64,000 nucleotides of DNA from Argentina anserina (taxonomy: Eukaryota > Streptophyta > Magnoliopsida > Rosales > Rosaceae), in the NCBI RefSeq assembly GCF_933775445.1, contig NC_065876.1, positions 2,294,001 through 2,358,000 on the forward strand, given 5' to 3'. The position numbers and the translations under genes were made by a program. The notes beneath the pieces are model-generated. The model worked only from the letters and a program-made list of their open reading frames with translations, was not told the origin of the DNA and did no database searches. Below, one piece after another: positions 12,091-24,200 of this stretch; position 1 is the first letter of the stretch, and every line of letters starts with the position of its first letter.

Positions 12091-15000
12091 GGTTCAACTT
12101 TTGTGTGAATTGTGATGATGCTCTTGTAGAACAACATATTCAACATTTATAAGCAATTAAGCAACTAGCTAGCTCTAATCAATAATGTATCAATTATTTG
12201 TTATAAGCTCCCAACTTTTCGAGTTATTTGTTCGAATTTGATCTTCCACGTACGTCATTTTCTGTTCTTGCATGTTTGAACCAAATAATGCAGTTTCTAA
12301 GTTCATCTTATCACCATATATATTCGTCGCAGTCCTTGATTCCAGCTAGTGATCTTTGCAAGTGATCAAGTGGACACTGTGACTGAGTCGTGTCACTGAT
12401 TAAGAATAAATTAGTGTTAAGCTATGGTTATGATCTATATTTTGGCTGTTTAACCAGGATCTAAATCTCATCTTCATAAATAAGCGGTCTTCTCTTCATG
12501 AAGATTGGACGTGAAGCCACCTGAACTGATTTGACCAACGTGGGTTGTAGACTCTGAAAAAACCAGAATTGAATGAGTAGAACCAAATCCTTCTAGCATT
12601 TTGGCTGCTCGTATATTTTATAAGCAAGTTATTGGGGTCAACCAGCTTACATATTCAGAGAAAGGGTAAGCGGTACTGACATACTGTTGATGTACGACTG
12701 TACATGGTAGTGCTTCCATTACAAAAAAATCAGTCAGTTTGGGTTACAACTAACTTGGCCCAAGTGTGAATCTACTATATAACCAATGTCCAAACTTTGA
12801 CAAGATTGGGTTACTACACCCATCCAATAACTGATTGGCCCATGCAATGTAATCGACTTTTTTCCATTTTCGTTAGAAGCTTAATCGAGGAAAAGAGAAA
12901 AATAGAAATGTAAGGGTTATGGCACGTGTATGACAAGTTGAACTTACAAAAAATAATCCCCAACGCATGTAAAACGTTTTAACTATGCATTGCAGCATAA
13001 TATTTGACCACTTTAACAACTTTGAAGTTTTAACTTAAGTTGAGACAATCGGGCTGGTCGATTCATGAAGTTTCTTTCCTTACCAAAAAAAAACTTTAAG
13101 TTGAGACAAATCAATCTAGTACAATTTAATTATCTAGATGTCAACTTAACTCGGATAGCCTCGAAGTATAGTGACTAAGTTAAGTATAGATTGGAAACAA
13201 ACACAATGTATGTTATCCATCTTCATACTTGTACTGTTGAAAACATATAAATCACAATTCAATCCAACACGAGTAATTATTAATTGAGTTTTGAAAATTA
13301 TTTTTATGAACCTTATGCATCCATTAGTTAAAGGAGAGTGTATTATATACTTCAGCAGTGTGTGAGCACCAGCAATCATGTGATGAGGCACGTGACTTTT
13401 TTAAAGCCTTCGTTAAGTCTCTGTTAGTAAACCCAGACCTGAACCCAGAATCCAAACCTCCAAACCCAGTGATTTCTCGCTGCCACGATGCCACCCACCG
13501 TCTTTGTTCTGACCGAGGATAGAACAAGAAATCTTGCTGAGAGAGAAGAAGAATTCAAGTAGTGGTGAAGAACAAAAAGAGAAAAATAATTGGATTAGCT
13601 CTGTTTTGAACAATTAAAGAGGAAAAGATGCGAAATCTAAGAAGTGGTTGAGATTTTCAATATGCCTCAATTTTGGTTTTGGTAAAAATTTGCTTCAATC
13701 TTACATTGAAGGCATGAATGTTGGAGACGAGAAGGAGAGAAATTGAATCTCGGCGCATGGCGGCAAAGCCGCATTAGTTCGCATGGGTGAAGAGAAAGTA
13801 CTGTTAAGTTAAACTGATACACATTCTTGAAAATGAAAATGACTGAGATTTATTTTAATAGATAAACGGTTAGGATTGTCTCGATTATTTAAAACATTAA
13901 ACGGTGGTGTATACCATCGGTTTCCTAATTATAGTTCAAAATGTTGCATATTTCGACACGCCCGGTCGAACACAACACGGCCCACATACATATATTAGAC
14001 GAGATTTTACTTGAATCATTGTCCAACTGTGACAGGTGATTTGTCCGGAAAGCCAGCAATCATGGAAATCACATCGTCGTCTACAAAGTGAAGATGGAGA
14101 GTGAGATTAAACAAAGGGCCAGAGTAGAGGAATAGAATACTACAAACTTTCCTTGGTGAAAAAAGAAGTGGGTTGTTTTGGTTGGCATTGCAGTGGAAAC
14201 CAGTTGGCCTCTCAAAAACCCTGTCGGTGGTGATCTACTACTTCTTCTTCTTCTTCTATTTTCCAACATGAAGTCTTCCTTTTCTTAACCCAATTTTTTC
14301 AAATTTTGAATTGGCATGATCTCTTCACGTTATGGCTTCCTCCAGCGGAACCCAGCTCACTCGCAGCTCGCTACTCCCCAGATCTGAAACTTTGAAGAAG
14401 ATTCTTTCTTCCAATAATGCTGCTCTGTTGGGCGTCACAACGACACGTCGTACGATTCTTAAATAAATCCCCCACAGTCAACATCGTGGGTGTTCGTTTC
14501 GTTCACCATTGAAGCAAAGATCCTTCTTGTTTAGATTTTTATGAACATGGGGGGGAAAGAGTACGAGTGTGTTTGGTACGCATTGTACTTTTCCAGCAAA
14601 AAGCCATTGTAATATCGACGTCCTCAAATCAAAACAAAACATCATCAATAATAATGAATCTGTCACAATTATTTTTAGAGCCATCAACTTGCTCATGATT
14701 CATCTATGATGCAGCGCTACATACCATACATACTGAATCAGACGGTGAATAGAGAGTGTCTTAAAATGCACATAAAATATATAGAGTATATAGACATTAG
14801 ATTATGAGCGCTGCACGCATGCAACGCATTAAATTGAAAATTTATGCTGACGTTATCAAGGTCACATAAAACCCTTATATCTTGTAAATTAATCTATACC
14901 AAGACTGGAAAAATAGTCACCCTCATATTATCTCTTGCATGCAAGATAACAATTACTTACTCGAAAGAAAACTGACTAAGCACTAAAATGGAATATAATA

Positions 15001-16041
15001 GGGTGAATTGTAATGAAGTTGCTGAATTGGACTTGACCTAGTAAATGGAAATAGACAAGCGTGGACCAATCAACATCGGCCCCGGTCAGAACTCAGAACC
15101 CAAAACCAGATCTAACAGCGAGTGTGTCGGTAAGAGAAGAGACAGATGTCGAGGTCCTGACTAGGTTGGGAGTATTCCCGGGTTCAGATTTCAGTTTTCA
15201 GTATTGGACAAGGGTCAGTATAATACGGTCCATATATCATGGACTACAGAAGTACCGTACGTATAGAGACATTCCAGATTACACACAAATAGACAGTGAT
15301 GGAAATTAGGCATGGAGAAAGGTCTAAATGCCACCAACGACTTTGAAGAAGTCGCCTCCTCCTTCTTTGGTTTTATACCGAAGATTTTTTAAGATGATAA
15401 TGCAATCTTGCCCACATTCAACTCTGATTCCATGTCTTTCTATAAGAAAATGGATCATTACCAAATTTTAGTGCAATGTATCTGAATTTATTCTTCGGAA
15501 ATGAAATACTATGATTTTATCCAAACGGCCAGTAGAGAGATTATGAATATGTGAATATACAACATCAATTCATGAATCGATCAAGCAAACTTTCTCAAGT
15601 AAAACCGATTCTTCTTTGTTTGTGTTCATAAAATTATATAAAGGGAGAGCAACACATGTCTTATGTCTCTTTGCAATGACTTACCGAATCTTCATAGACA
15701 TCTCATCTTGTCGATCTTTTTTTGTTTTTGTTTTTTTTCTTTATTTAAATATAAATCAATTTCCTTTTTATCATTTTATGCATTATCTCTTCTTCGTCTA
15801 CACACTTGACCAAATCTATCGCTTCTTTCAACCAAATAAAACTCCAAAATGAGTAAATAACCTCCATTAAACTTAGCCTTAAATCCTCTAATTAAGCAAA
15901 TCCAATTTCAGTTACACTCAAACACCCATGGCTCCATACCTCACTCAACACGTGACACCCTCTTCCGTCACGTGACACCCACACAACTGTTTAAGCCTTG
16001 AAGGTCTTCAAATACACAAGTCTCACATCCAAACCAAAACA
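12091..16041. other. Intergenic region between COBL array and RGP
   Basis: Nearly 4 kb of AT-rich DNA. Apart from the small frame at 14332-14466 I see no gene. Frames at 13146-13613 and 14081-14269 on the minus strand lack domains. The region just before 16040 contains CACGTGACACC twice (near 15950 and 15971), G-box-like CACGTG cores that may belong to the RGP promoter. Confidence 0.45.
14332..14466 (+). CDS. Small 44-codon ORF of unknown function
   Basis: This short frame starts MASSSGTQLTRSSLLPRS and ends with VTTTRRTILK. It is rich in Ser, Thr, Arg and Leu with no acidic cluster, which is the composition of an organelle-targeting peptide. No downstream exon was recognised, so it may be the first exon of a gene I could not follow, a truncated gene copy, or chance. 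The local base composition is less AT-rich than its surroundings. Confidence 0.2.
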   Translation: MASSSGTQLTRSSLLPRSETLKKILSSNNAALLGVTTTRRTILK

Positions 16042-16084
16042 CTCTCCTCCTCCTCCTCCTCTCTCTCTCTGTCTCTCTCTCTCT
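16042..16084 (+). repeat. CTC/CT pyrimidine tract in RGP 5' UTR
   Basis: A run of TCC repeats followed by CT repeats lies just before the RGP start codon. Its position fits the leader of a highly expressed plant gene, where such tracts are common. Confidence 0.7.
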
Positions 16085-16122
16085 AACCCCAGAATTCACT
16101 CTCCCCTCCAATCTCGCCGGTC

Positions 16123-17613
16123 ATGGCGGAGTACAGCAAGGTCGCCCCAACGCCGCTGCTGAAGGATGAGCTGGACATAGTGATCCCGACCATCCGAAAC
16201 CTCGACTTCTTGGAAATGTGGAGGCCCTTCTTCCAGCAGTACCACCTCATCATCGTCCAGGACGGCGACCCTTCCAAGGTCATCAAGGTCCCCGAGGGCT
16301 TCGACTACGAGCTTTACAACCGTAACGACATCAACCGCATTCTCGGCCCCAAAGCCGCCTGCATCTCCTTCAAGGACTCCGCCTGCCGCTGCTTCGGCTA
16401 CATGGTCTCCAAGAAGAAGTACATCTTCACCATCGACGACGACTGCTTCGTAAGTCCCCTAGATCTCCGATTCTTCTTCTAGATCCCTAATTTTCACCTT
16501 GTTTGACTTCAATTTGACTGTAAACTAACGGATCTGCTTCTATGTCGATGTTTCGATCCGAGTTTGTAGATTTTAAATTGACTTATGTTTGAATTTACTT
16601 GCTGTCGGGTTGTTTGAATACTGATTGGGTGTTGGAAAATGTAGGTTGCGAAAGATCCTACGGGAAAAGAGATCAATGCGTTGGAGCAGCACATCAAGAA
16701 TCTTCTGTGCCCGTCGACTCCGTTTTTCTTCAACACCTTGTACGACCCCTTCCGTGAGGGCGCGGATTTCGTCCGCGGTTACCCTTTCAGTCTGCGTGAG
16801 GGTGTGCCGACCGCGGTCTCTCATGGGCTGTGGCTCAACATTCCGGATTATGATGCGCCTACCCAGCTTGTTAAGCCTCTTGAGAGGAACACCAGGTACA
16901 TTGTTCTGCTGTGGTGATGGTTTTACGAGTTGTGTGTTTGGTGCATTGTTACGGGCTTGCTGATTGTTTGTTTTGTGCCTGTGGTTTCGTAGGTTTGTGG
17001 ATGCCGTCTTGACGATCCCCAAGGGAACTCTCTTCCCCATGTGCGGGATGAACCTGGCATTCAACCGTGAGCTGATCGGCCCTGCCATGTACTTTGGACT
17101 CATGGGCGATGGTCAGCCAATTGGTCGCTACGACGATATGTGGGCTGGATGGTGCATAAAGGTAATACTTGATATTTTGATTTTGCAATCAAAATACCAT
17201 ATGTTTAGTTTTGAACTTTTGATTTCTAACAAGCTGGCATCGATTGCATTGTCTGCGTATTGTAGGTCATTTGTGATCACCTGGGCCTAGGAGTGAAGAC
17301 AGGTTTGCCCTACATCTGGCATAGCAAAGCCAGCAACCCCTTCGTTAACCTTAAGAAGGAATACAAAGGTATCTACTGGCAGGAAGAGCTGATCCCATTT
17401 TTCCAAGCTGCTACCCTTCCCAAAGAATGCGCCACTGTTCAGGCCTGCTACATTGAACTTTCGAAGCAAGTCAAGGCCAAACTCGGCAAGGTTGACGACT
17501 ACTTCCTCAAGCTTGCAGATGCCATGGTCACATGGATCGAAGCATGGGATGAATTGAACCCAGTTGGAGGAAAAGCTGTTGAGCTCAATGGGCCACCAAA
17601 ATCTACGAAATAG
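16123..17613 (+). CDS. RGP: Reversibly glycosylated polypeptide / UDP-arabinopyranose mutase
   Basis: Four exons, 16123-16449, 16645-16895, 16993-17161 and 17266-17613, join in frame to 364 residues, the usual length for this family. The protein starts with [20 protein letters not shown], has the DDD metal/nucleotide-sugar motif at 105-107 (IDDDCF), and keeps [32 protein letters not shown] and [15 protein letters not shown]. RGPs work as soluble, Golgi-associated complexes that interconvert UDP-arabinopyranose and UDP-arabinofuranose for arabinan and arabinogalactan synthesis, and are self-glycosylated on an arginine. No signal peptide or membrane segment is present, as expected. Exon GC content is clearly higher than the flanks. 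In Arabidopsis RGP1 and RGP2 lie near COBL and SEP genes, matching this window. The longest minus-strand frame here (16573-17103) is an antisense shadow. Confidence 0.95.
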
Positions 17614-18446
17614 GTTTTTGATCCTCTGTTTGTTTTGATGGCCATAGGCCCGTTCGTGATCTGATCATCGTCCATTTTGTCCAAGCTTTTGGTTATGAGC
17701 TAGGAGTATTTACTTGGCAGGTCGGAGAAGATATCTTCTTATATGTACCTCAGTGCTATGAGCTTAGAACAATAAATCATGACGGAGTATGTATTTCTAT
17801 AAAAGCATTAGCTATTTATTCATCTGAACAATGACTTGATGACAATTTTGTTGTTATGGTTGTTAGGGCATAGCGGTTTTGGGTTTGGTTTCTTTGGAAT
17901 TGCCAGTTTTATTTATCTTGTGTTTTCTTTCTTTGGCTATTTATAATCTACTATACATCAATGTATGTTCCTACATCTGACGGTCGACAACATATATTAT
18001 TTTTCTGACTCTACTCATAAAATAATATCTATTGTCGGATGTGAGATGTATAACATACATTGACGTACATTCGAATTTTCCTTACTTATATAGCATCTTT
18101 ATTCAGGAAAAGAAATGCAACGGCTACAAGAAGTTGAATTATGAGATGTCAACTTCAAGTCACAAATCTGAAATCTGAAATCTGGCTAACAATGATGGTC
18201 TTTCCGACGTTTGAATTTAAACTCTGGGTGAGATTACAGTCTCCAATTATATCGAAGGTGATGACCAGAATATGAAATTTAAAATGGAAATGATGTCGTG
18301 GGCCTTTCTAATCATACTTTGGTCTTAAAAGGTCCTTTTGGAAAGCTTGTCTTGCCGGCAGAAAGATATTAGCAGCGTTATCTCTTCACGGGTTTTGCTT
18401 TTTCTTGTAGTCTTGTGCTGAACTCAAACTACTCACTCATGCCCTA

Positions 18447-18509
<63 letters not shown>

Positions 18510-19691
18510 TTTCCATTTGAGCTTATTGCCAGCTTATAAAGGAGGCGAACAGAAGACATCAACTAAAACTCGCTGAGCTTATACTAGGATCCGTTTGAGC
18601 ATAGTACTGAGTTTCTACCAAGGTCTAATTGATGATCGGAAGTTTGTTCTACCCTCAGATGGAATCTGATGGGATTATATTAGGATTTTGTTAAGCTTAA
18701 ATGATGCTCGCCTGCTCGGGGACTTATCTTAGGCATGATTGGAACTTAATGACTTGTTTTAGGGTAAAGAAGTAAAGAGTGAAGGGTCCTTTATTCCTTA
18801 ACCGTCGATCAGAACAGACCAACCAAATGTTAGCCGGTTTAACTTCACATTGCAGATTCCTTTGTTTTCTTCACGCTATAGATCCAAGCAAATAGTATAA
18901 CGAGGTATTTGAGCTGCTTATGGCCTAATAGCAACTAAATCTATCTTAATGAGATCAACTAGAGTTTGAATATTGCATGTAGCTGACGAAAATACAGTAT
19001 ATGAGTAATTTGAACACAAGTGCATATTACAAAAGTCTAAAACTACCCACCACACTAGAAGGCATATTCCACACCAAAAAGGCATGAGATCAACTATTAA
19101 GCATGCATATATTTTTACAATGCCAATTAGGTACTAACTATATCAAATCACACACTTCTGATATGAACAGTAGAGGAAACCCTGATTGTCATGTACGCAC
19201 AATATAAATCGAATTTGTGGGCTTATTCCATAGATGAGATGTTAGCTTACAACACTACTTGTCGTAAAATTTCATAAGAATCAAGAGAACAGATGGAGAT
19301 GCTAGCTAGGAGGTTAGAGGATTATTTATTTAAGTATACAAGTAAGCACTTGCTCTAGTATAAGGAGGTGTCAATCTTAGATATGACTTCCTAATACTAA
19401 AAGTTGTTTAGCAGCAGGTTAGAAGGGTATGCTAAAATTTATTTCCTCACCTCTGCAAGTGCTCTACTGTTATTGGAGATCTATGGTGGAGTAGTTCCCA
19501 ATTTTGACATGCTTGGTCACTTCGATTGCTCCCTACATCAACACAGAAAGAATATGTTGGTGTCTGATATAAATAGAAATGCAAAAGCGATCAATCTGGT
19601 GTATATCAATGATTCAATGAGATGAAAAGCAAATTTTTCGACACAAGATGTGTGGGGATGTGACAAAAAGGCCAAGTGAAAGAATGCACCT
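17614..19691. other. Intergenic region downstream of RGP, no gene seen
   Basis: Contains the RGP 3' UTR and an (AT)n microsatellite near 18449-18507. No coding region or recognised transposon was found on either strand. Confidence 0.5.
18449..18507. repeat. (AT)n microsatellite
   Basis: About 29 uninterrupted AT dinucleotides. Likely length-variable between individuals. Confidence 0.9.
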
Positions 19692-19778
19692 TCACTTCCA
19701 AGTAAAAGCAAACACTGATTGACTCTGGAGGCAGCATAAAGCATCATTTTCCTGCTTCTCCTGCAGGGATTGCCGCTG
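19692..19778 (-). pseudogene. Separated C-terminal coding remnant of the SPL6-like gene
   Basis: On the minus strand this 29-codon stretch begins with CAG CGG CAA TCC and reads Gln-Arg-Gln-Ser-Leu-Gln-Glu-Lys-Gln-Glu-Asn-Asp, ending at a TGA at 19694-19692. It continues, in frame, the last exon of the SPL6-like gene that stops at 21230, if the 1,452-bp LTR between them is removed at the ATCAG/ATCAA target duplication. The 28-residue tail is therefore no longer reachable by normal translation. Confidence 0.75.
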
Positions 19779-21237
19779 ATTGATAGCTAAAATTAAAGCT
19801 ATTAATTTTCCTTAAATACTGCTGGAATGTCAATTGTAGTGTAGGGAAATAAGGGTCTCCCGTTGAGGATAATCTAACCAAAAGCTTCACCAAAATGTCA
19901 CAAAAGTGACTACTGCTTCTACTGAACAGCATTGAAAAACAAAATTAAAACCTAACCTAAACTTCTCAGAAAAATATGAAAATTTACAAAGGTATACTAG
20001 CACACAGTGATTAGCACACAAAATTTGGTGAATTTTGGAGTTGATCTGATCTGAATTTTGGAGTTGATATCAAAAAGTGAGTAAAGAAAATTGAAAACTA
20101 ATTTAAAAGACGTTGATATCAATTAGATGAAGCTAGTTAGGAAAGAAGTATCCACCCCCAACCAACTAATTTGTAACCAATAAACTTAGTTGAAAATGCT
20201 CAAATTGGCTCGGTATGCTTGAGCACAACCTATTACTCTTTCTTATTCTGTATACTAGGCATGAAGTGCTCTACACCTAGATTATTCTCAAGTAATGCAA
20301 TCTAAAGATTTAACATGCAAAGATCGTTAAGGTGTAAAAGAGTTTGAGACATCATAAGACATTGCAAATTACTTAGCGTCTTACTAAATCTAGGGTTTTG
20401 TTTACTCGCTAGTGAAAACTAACGATTACTTCTCTAAACAATTTGAGGAATCTAATATTGATCCAGGCATCAAACAATCAAAGTATTAGAACCCTAGAAT
20501 ACATACTAAGTAGGCCTCCATAGCACACATAGAATTCATCAATGAGAAACCAATAAACAAAACCTCAACTTCGTTAAAGGGAAAACAAATTGAATGTCAA
20601 AGCATGTTATGGATCATTTCTAGGGGCTTCAACTACCCCCTAACTACCGAAAATTTAGTAACACATAGTCAGAATCATAAACACAAAGAAATTCATAGAG
20701 AAGGAAGACGACAAAAACCTAGAAAAATTGGAGAAATTGGGAAAACGATCGATCTTCTGTTGCCAGATATCGATCTCTTCTGCGGACTTTTGTGCTTTCT
20801 TCTTCTTTTTTCCTCTTGTGCAGCTGTTCTCTCTTGTGTGCGAATCCCCTTCCCTTGGACGTCTCGGCTCCCTTTTAAAACTCTTTCTCAGCCTTTTAAA
20901 ACATTTCCTTGATGGGCTCTAATGCCTTGACTTCAATGGAAATCATCATTGGTAAACACCTGATTGAACTAGGAGTCTTTGTCATCATGTTTTGCTGAAT
21001 AAACTCATCTCCAACGCAGCCTCTATGCTTGGACTCTCCTTGATTCGTCAAGAGTCCATGAAATTTCCATGAATTGCACAAATCTCCTTCCCTTTACTCT
21101 TATTTCTTTCTTTGCTTCAAACTACCAAATAAACATATATAAAAAGAACTAAATTAAATGGAAAATGAGATGAACTATCAAAGTAAATATGAGGATTAAT
21201 GAGTATATCATCGCACAATTATGCTCCTATCATTGAT
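19776..21237 (-). mobile_element. Probable solo LTR inserted in the last exon of SPL6-like
   Basis: The element occupies 19781-21232 (1,452 bp). Its ends are TGATAG and CTATCA on the minus strand, a perfect TG...CA-type inverted terminus. It is flanked by five-base duplications, ATCAG (19776-19780, minus-strand reading) and ATCAA (21233-21237), differing by one transition. No gag or pol frame, primer binding site or polypurine tract was seen inside, so a solo LTR is the simplest reading; a short non-autonomous element cannot be excluded. The first three bases, TGA, form the stop codon of the interrupted host gene. Confidence 0.72.
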
Positions 21238-24200
21238 CCTCAACTGGTTGGAGCTCTGATGAAAGTTGAAGTAAGTCAACAGTGGTCCCTCCACCACATG
21301 ACAGACGATCTTTGGCGTTCAGAAACTGTAATCTAGGGAAAATCCCATTTGTTCCAAGATCATCAGCATCACTTCCATTAGATATTGTCATGGGACCTGA
21401 AGAAAGGAATTTATTTGACACCCCACTTGTGGAACCTTGAGAGAAACGTTTATCAGAAACTATGCTGAGGTTGTAACGTGTATGGCTGACTGGCATTACC
21501 AAGGGACGAGCAATAGGAATTTCTGAAGCATAGCTTGTAGAGTTCTGGGACTGGAATGACAGAAGAGAGAGAGCGCAACCGGAGTCTGGCATGCGTGATA
21601 ATCCTTGCACGGTTGATGCTGTTGTGTGGAAATCATTGAACCCTTCACTTCCTAAAGCACCCTCATGACCAATAGAACGTGAACCAGAACTTAAGCTTCT
21701 CATTTCATGTTGATAGTGACTACCAGTCGCACTGAGTATGCTTCCACTAGGATGTCTATTGGTTCCATATACATGAACTGGTGGGTACTGTTTGCCAATT
21801 TCATAAGAAGAGATAACTGGTTTAAAATACGTATGCCCATTTGTTACAGGCACACCTGGTAAAGGGCTATGCTGAGTGCCGCCTTCGACTTTTATATGCC
21901 TGCTCCAGTCACTAGTTCTGTAAATCTCAGCATCCAAAATGCTATTAGGGAGTATATCCTGGCAGACGAAAGACGCAAATCTGCTACCTGCAGGGTGTGT
22001 AGATCGGTGAAAAGAGCAGTATAAGTACTAAACATAAACTTGTCAGATAATACAACTCTTATTAAGGCTCTGTTTAGAGATATTCGAATTTTATGTTAAG
22101 CTGGACACTCAGTAACAGTAACATGTTGCACCTGCATCATGCAAAGAGGAAATGCATACAGTTTTTATGTTCCTCCATTTTTAAGCCTTAACACTTACTA
22201 TTCCGAATCATAAAACTAAGTAAAGGGTGGATTAACTGGTGTCGGCCACACGCAGACGAGGTTATATGGATGAGATAAATCGGTAAGCACGAGTTTAATG
22301 TAAAATTGTCCATATGAGAAAATCCAATTTCAGAGTTATGTGTAAACTAGCTCTTGTTTTTAAGGTACAAGATGATTCATATAATTTGATGTGAATGCTG
22401 CAAGGAACCTCATCCACAAATTTCAATTATATCTGTTCTTGTGTAAAAGCTTCAGAAACTGACAAAGAACGGGAATACCGGAACAGTTTCCTCATACATG
22501 CAATTATGTGTCAAAACAAACACACTGGTTTTGTATGTAAGACCTTAGGTTATATATAAGTTACCAAAAATTCTTTAGTACTCCGGAGTACTGGAACTAC
22601 TGGAAGCATTTTCAGACCTTAGAAGCATAAATACTAGGCTGCACAAATGATTTAGGGCATTTGCTTGCTGATAATATTGAAGTATATAGAGCATTCCCCA
22701 GATGCATCGCCAGATACATTCAGTATCGTTCGCTGCCATTAGTGACGTGTAGTTCTCAACGGTTGACAACTGCTGGTAAAAACTGTTTATATTTGAGTTT
22801 TTTTCACCAACAGTCCCTTAATTCTGGTGTACCTACTAATGTGATACCTCAACTCTTAATCGTATCAATATGATACCCAGACTCTAGTATTGCTATCATT
22901 GAAGTACTTCCGTCAGTTTTTTTCAACTTCTCTGTCATCTTGGTGACGTGGTAAGTACGTGAGGCCCACAAAGAGGATTAAAAGACAAAATTAACCTCAT
23001 CTGAGAGGAGCAATGTTTTTCCCGCCCTTTACCTTGAGAAAGACACCCAACAATTCCAATTTTGGCGCTAATTTTCCCTCCATACTCCTTAATTTGTGTC
23101 TCTTATCTAAACTAAAGAACTACCGCCAACTAGTCGACCACAATCTGATAAAACCTAGATCAATCTCATTTTCTATTTTTACCCTAGCACTTGTTAGTTT
23201 AACAGAATAAATATAGAAATTTATATGGAACATCTAATTTCCACAATCTCATAAGAATATAGAAACACATAACTTAACAAAATTCAAATACATGTTTATG
23301 TATCATTAGTTCTTACAAGCAAAAATCATAGCAGATCAACAAAAATACTGTTTCATGATGCATAATATGTTATGCAACACTTAATATACAACCTCCTTGT
23401 GGTAAAATTTCATGTTTACCCCTCCTTGTGGGCCCCACGTATTTGCCACGTCATAAAGATAACGAGGAGGTTGAAAAAACGGACGGAAGTACTTCGATAA
23501 TAGTAATACTGGAGTATTGGTATCATATTGATACGATTAAGAATTGGGGTATCACATTGGTAGGTGCACCAGAGTTGAGGGACTGTTGGTGAAAAAAACT
23601 CTTTATATTTATATCTTACATGTATACATTATTTTACTTGTATGTTTTTGTTGTCGGTGGATAGAGATTAGACAAGTCATTGTATAGCTTGTTCACTTAC
23701 TGAACGATAGGCATGTGCCTTTATGAGAAGTATGGGTAATGAAGGATGTTTCAACACTCAATTTATCCTAATTTTAAACGCAAACATGACCAAATTGCAT
23801 TAATCAACAAAATGTGGAATCTGAATATTCAGCCAAAAATAAAGTTATTTGCTTGGCTATTGCTTAGGAAAAAGCTTAAGACAAGAAATAGGTTATCGAG
23901 GTTTGGTGTCATTTATGACAATTCTTGGCCATTAAGTGATTTAGATTATGAAACGGTTGATCACCTATTTGGTCTCGCTCAGGTTTTGATACAAGACTAA
24001 ATTGGTCTAATGGCTATATCCAGGTTCTCAATGAACTATTCATTGACAAACCTTTTTAATGAAAATCTATTTGCTAGGCCATTGTTACATGCTGACACAT
24101 CTCGAAAGCAAGAAATGACACCCTCAAAATTGCAAGGTTAAGAGGGTGAGGGTAGTTCAAAACAACAACACCACCACCATAAAGTGGAACCCTCCACCTT

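Noticed and set aside
16573..17103. 176-codon minus-strand frame
   Set aside because: It lies antisense across RGP exons 2-3 and an intron, with no domain; a shadow of the real gene.
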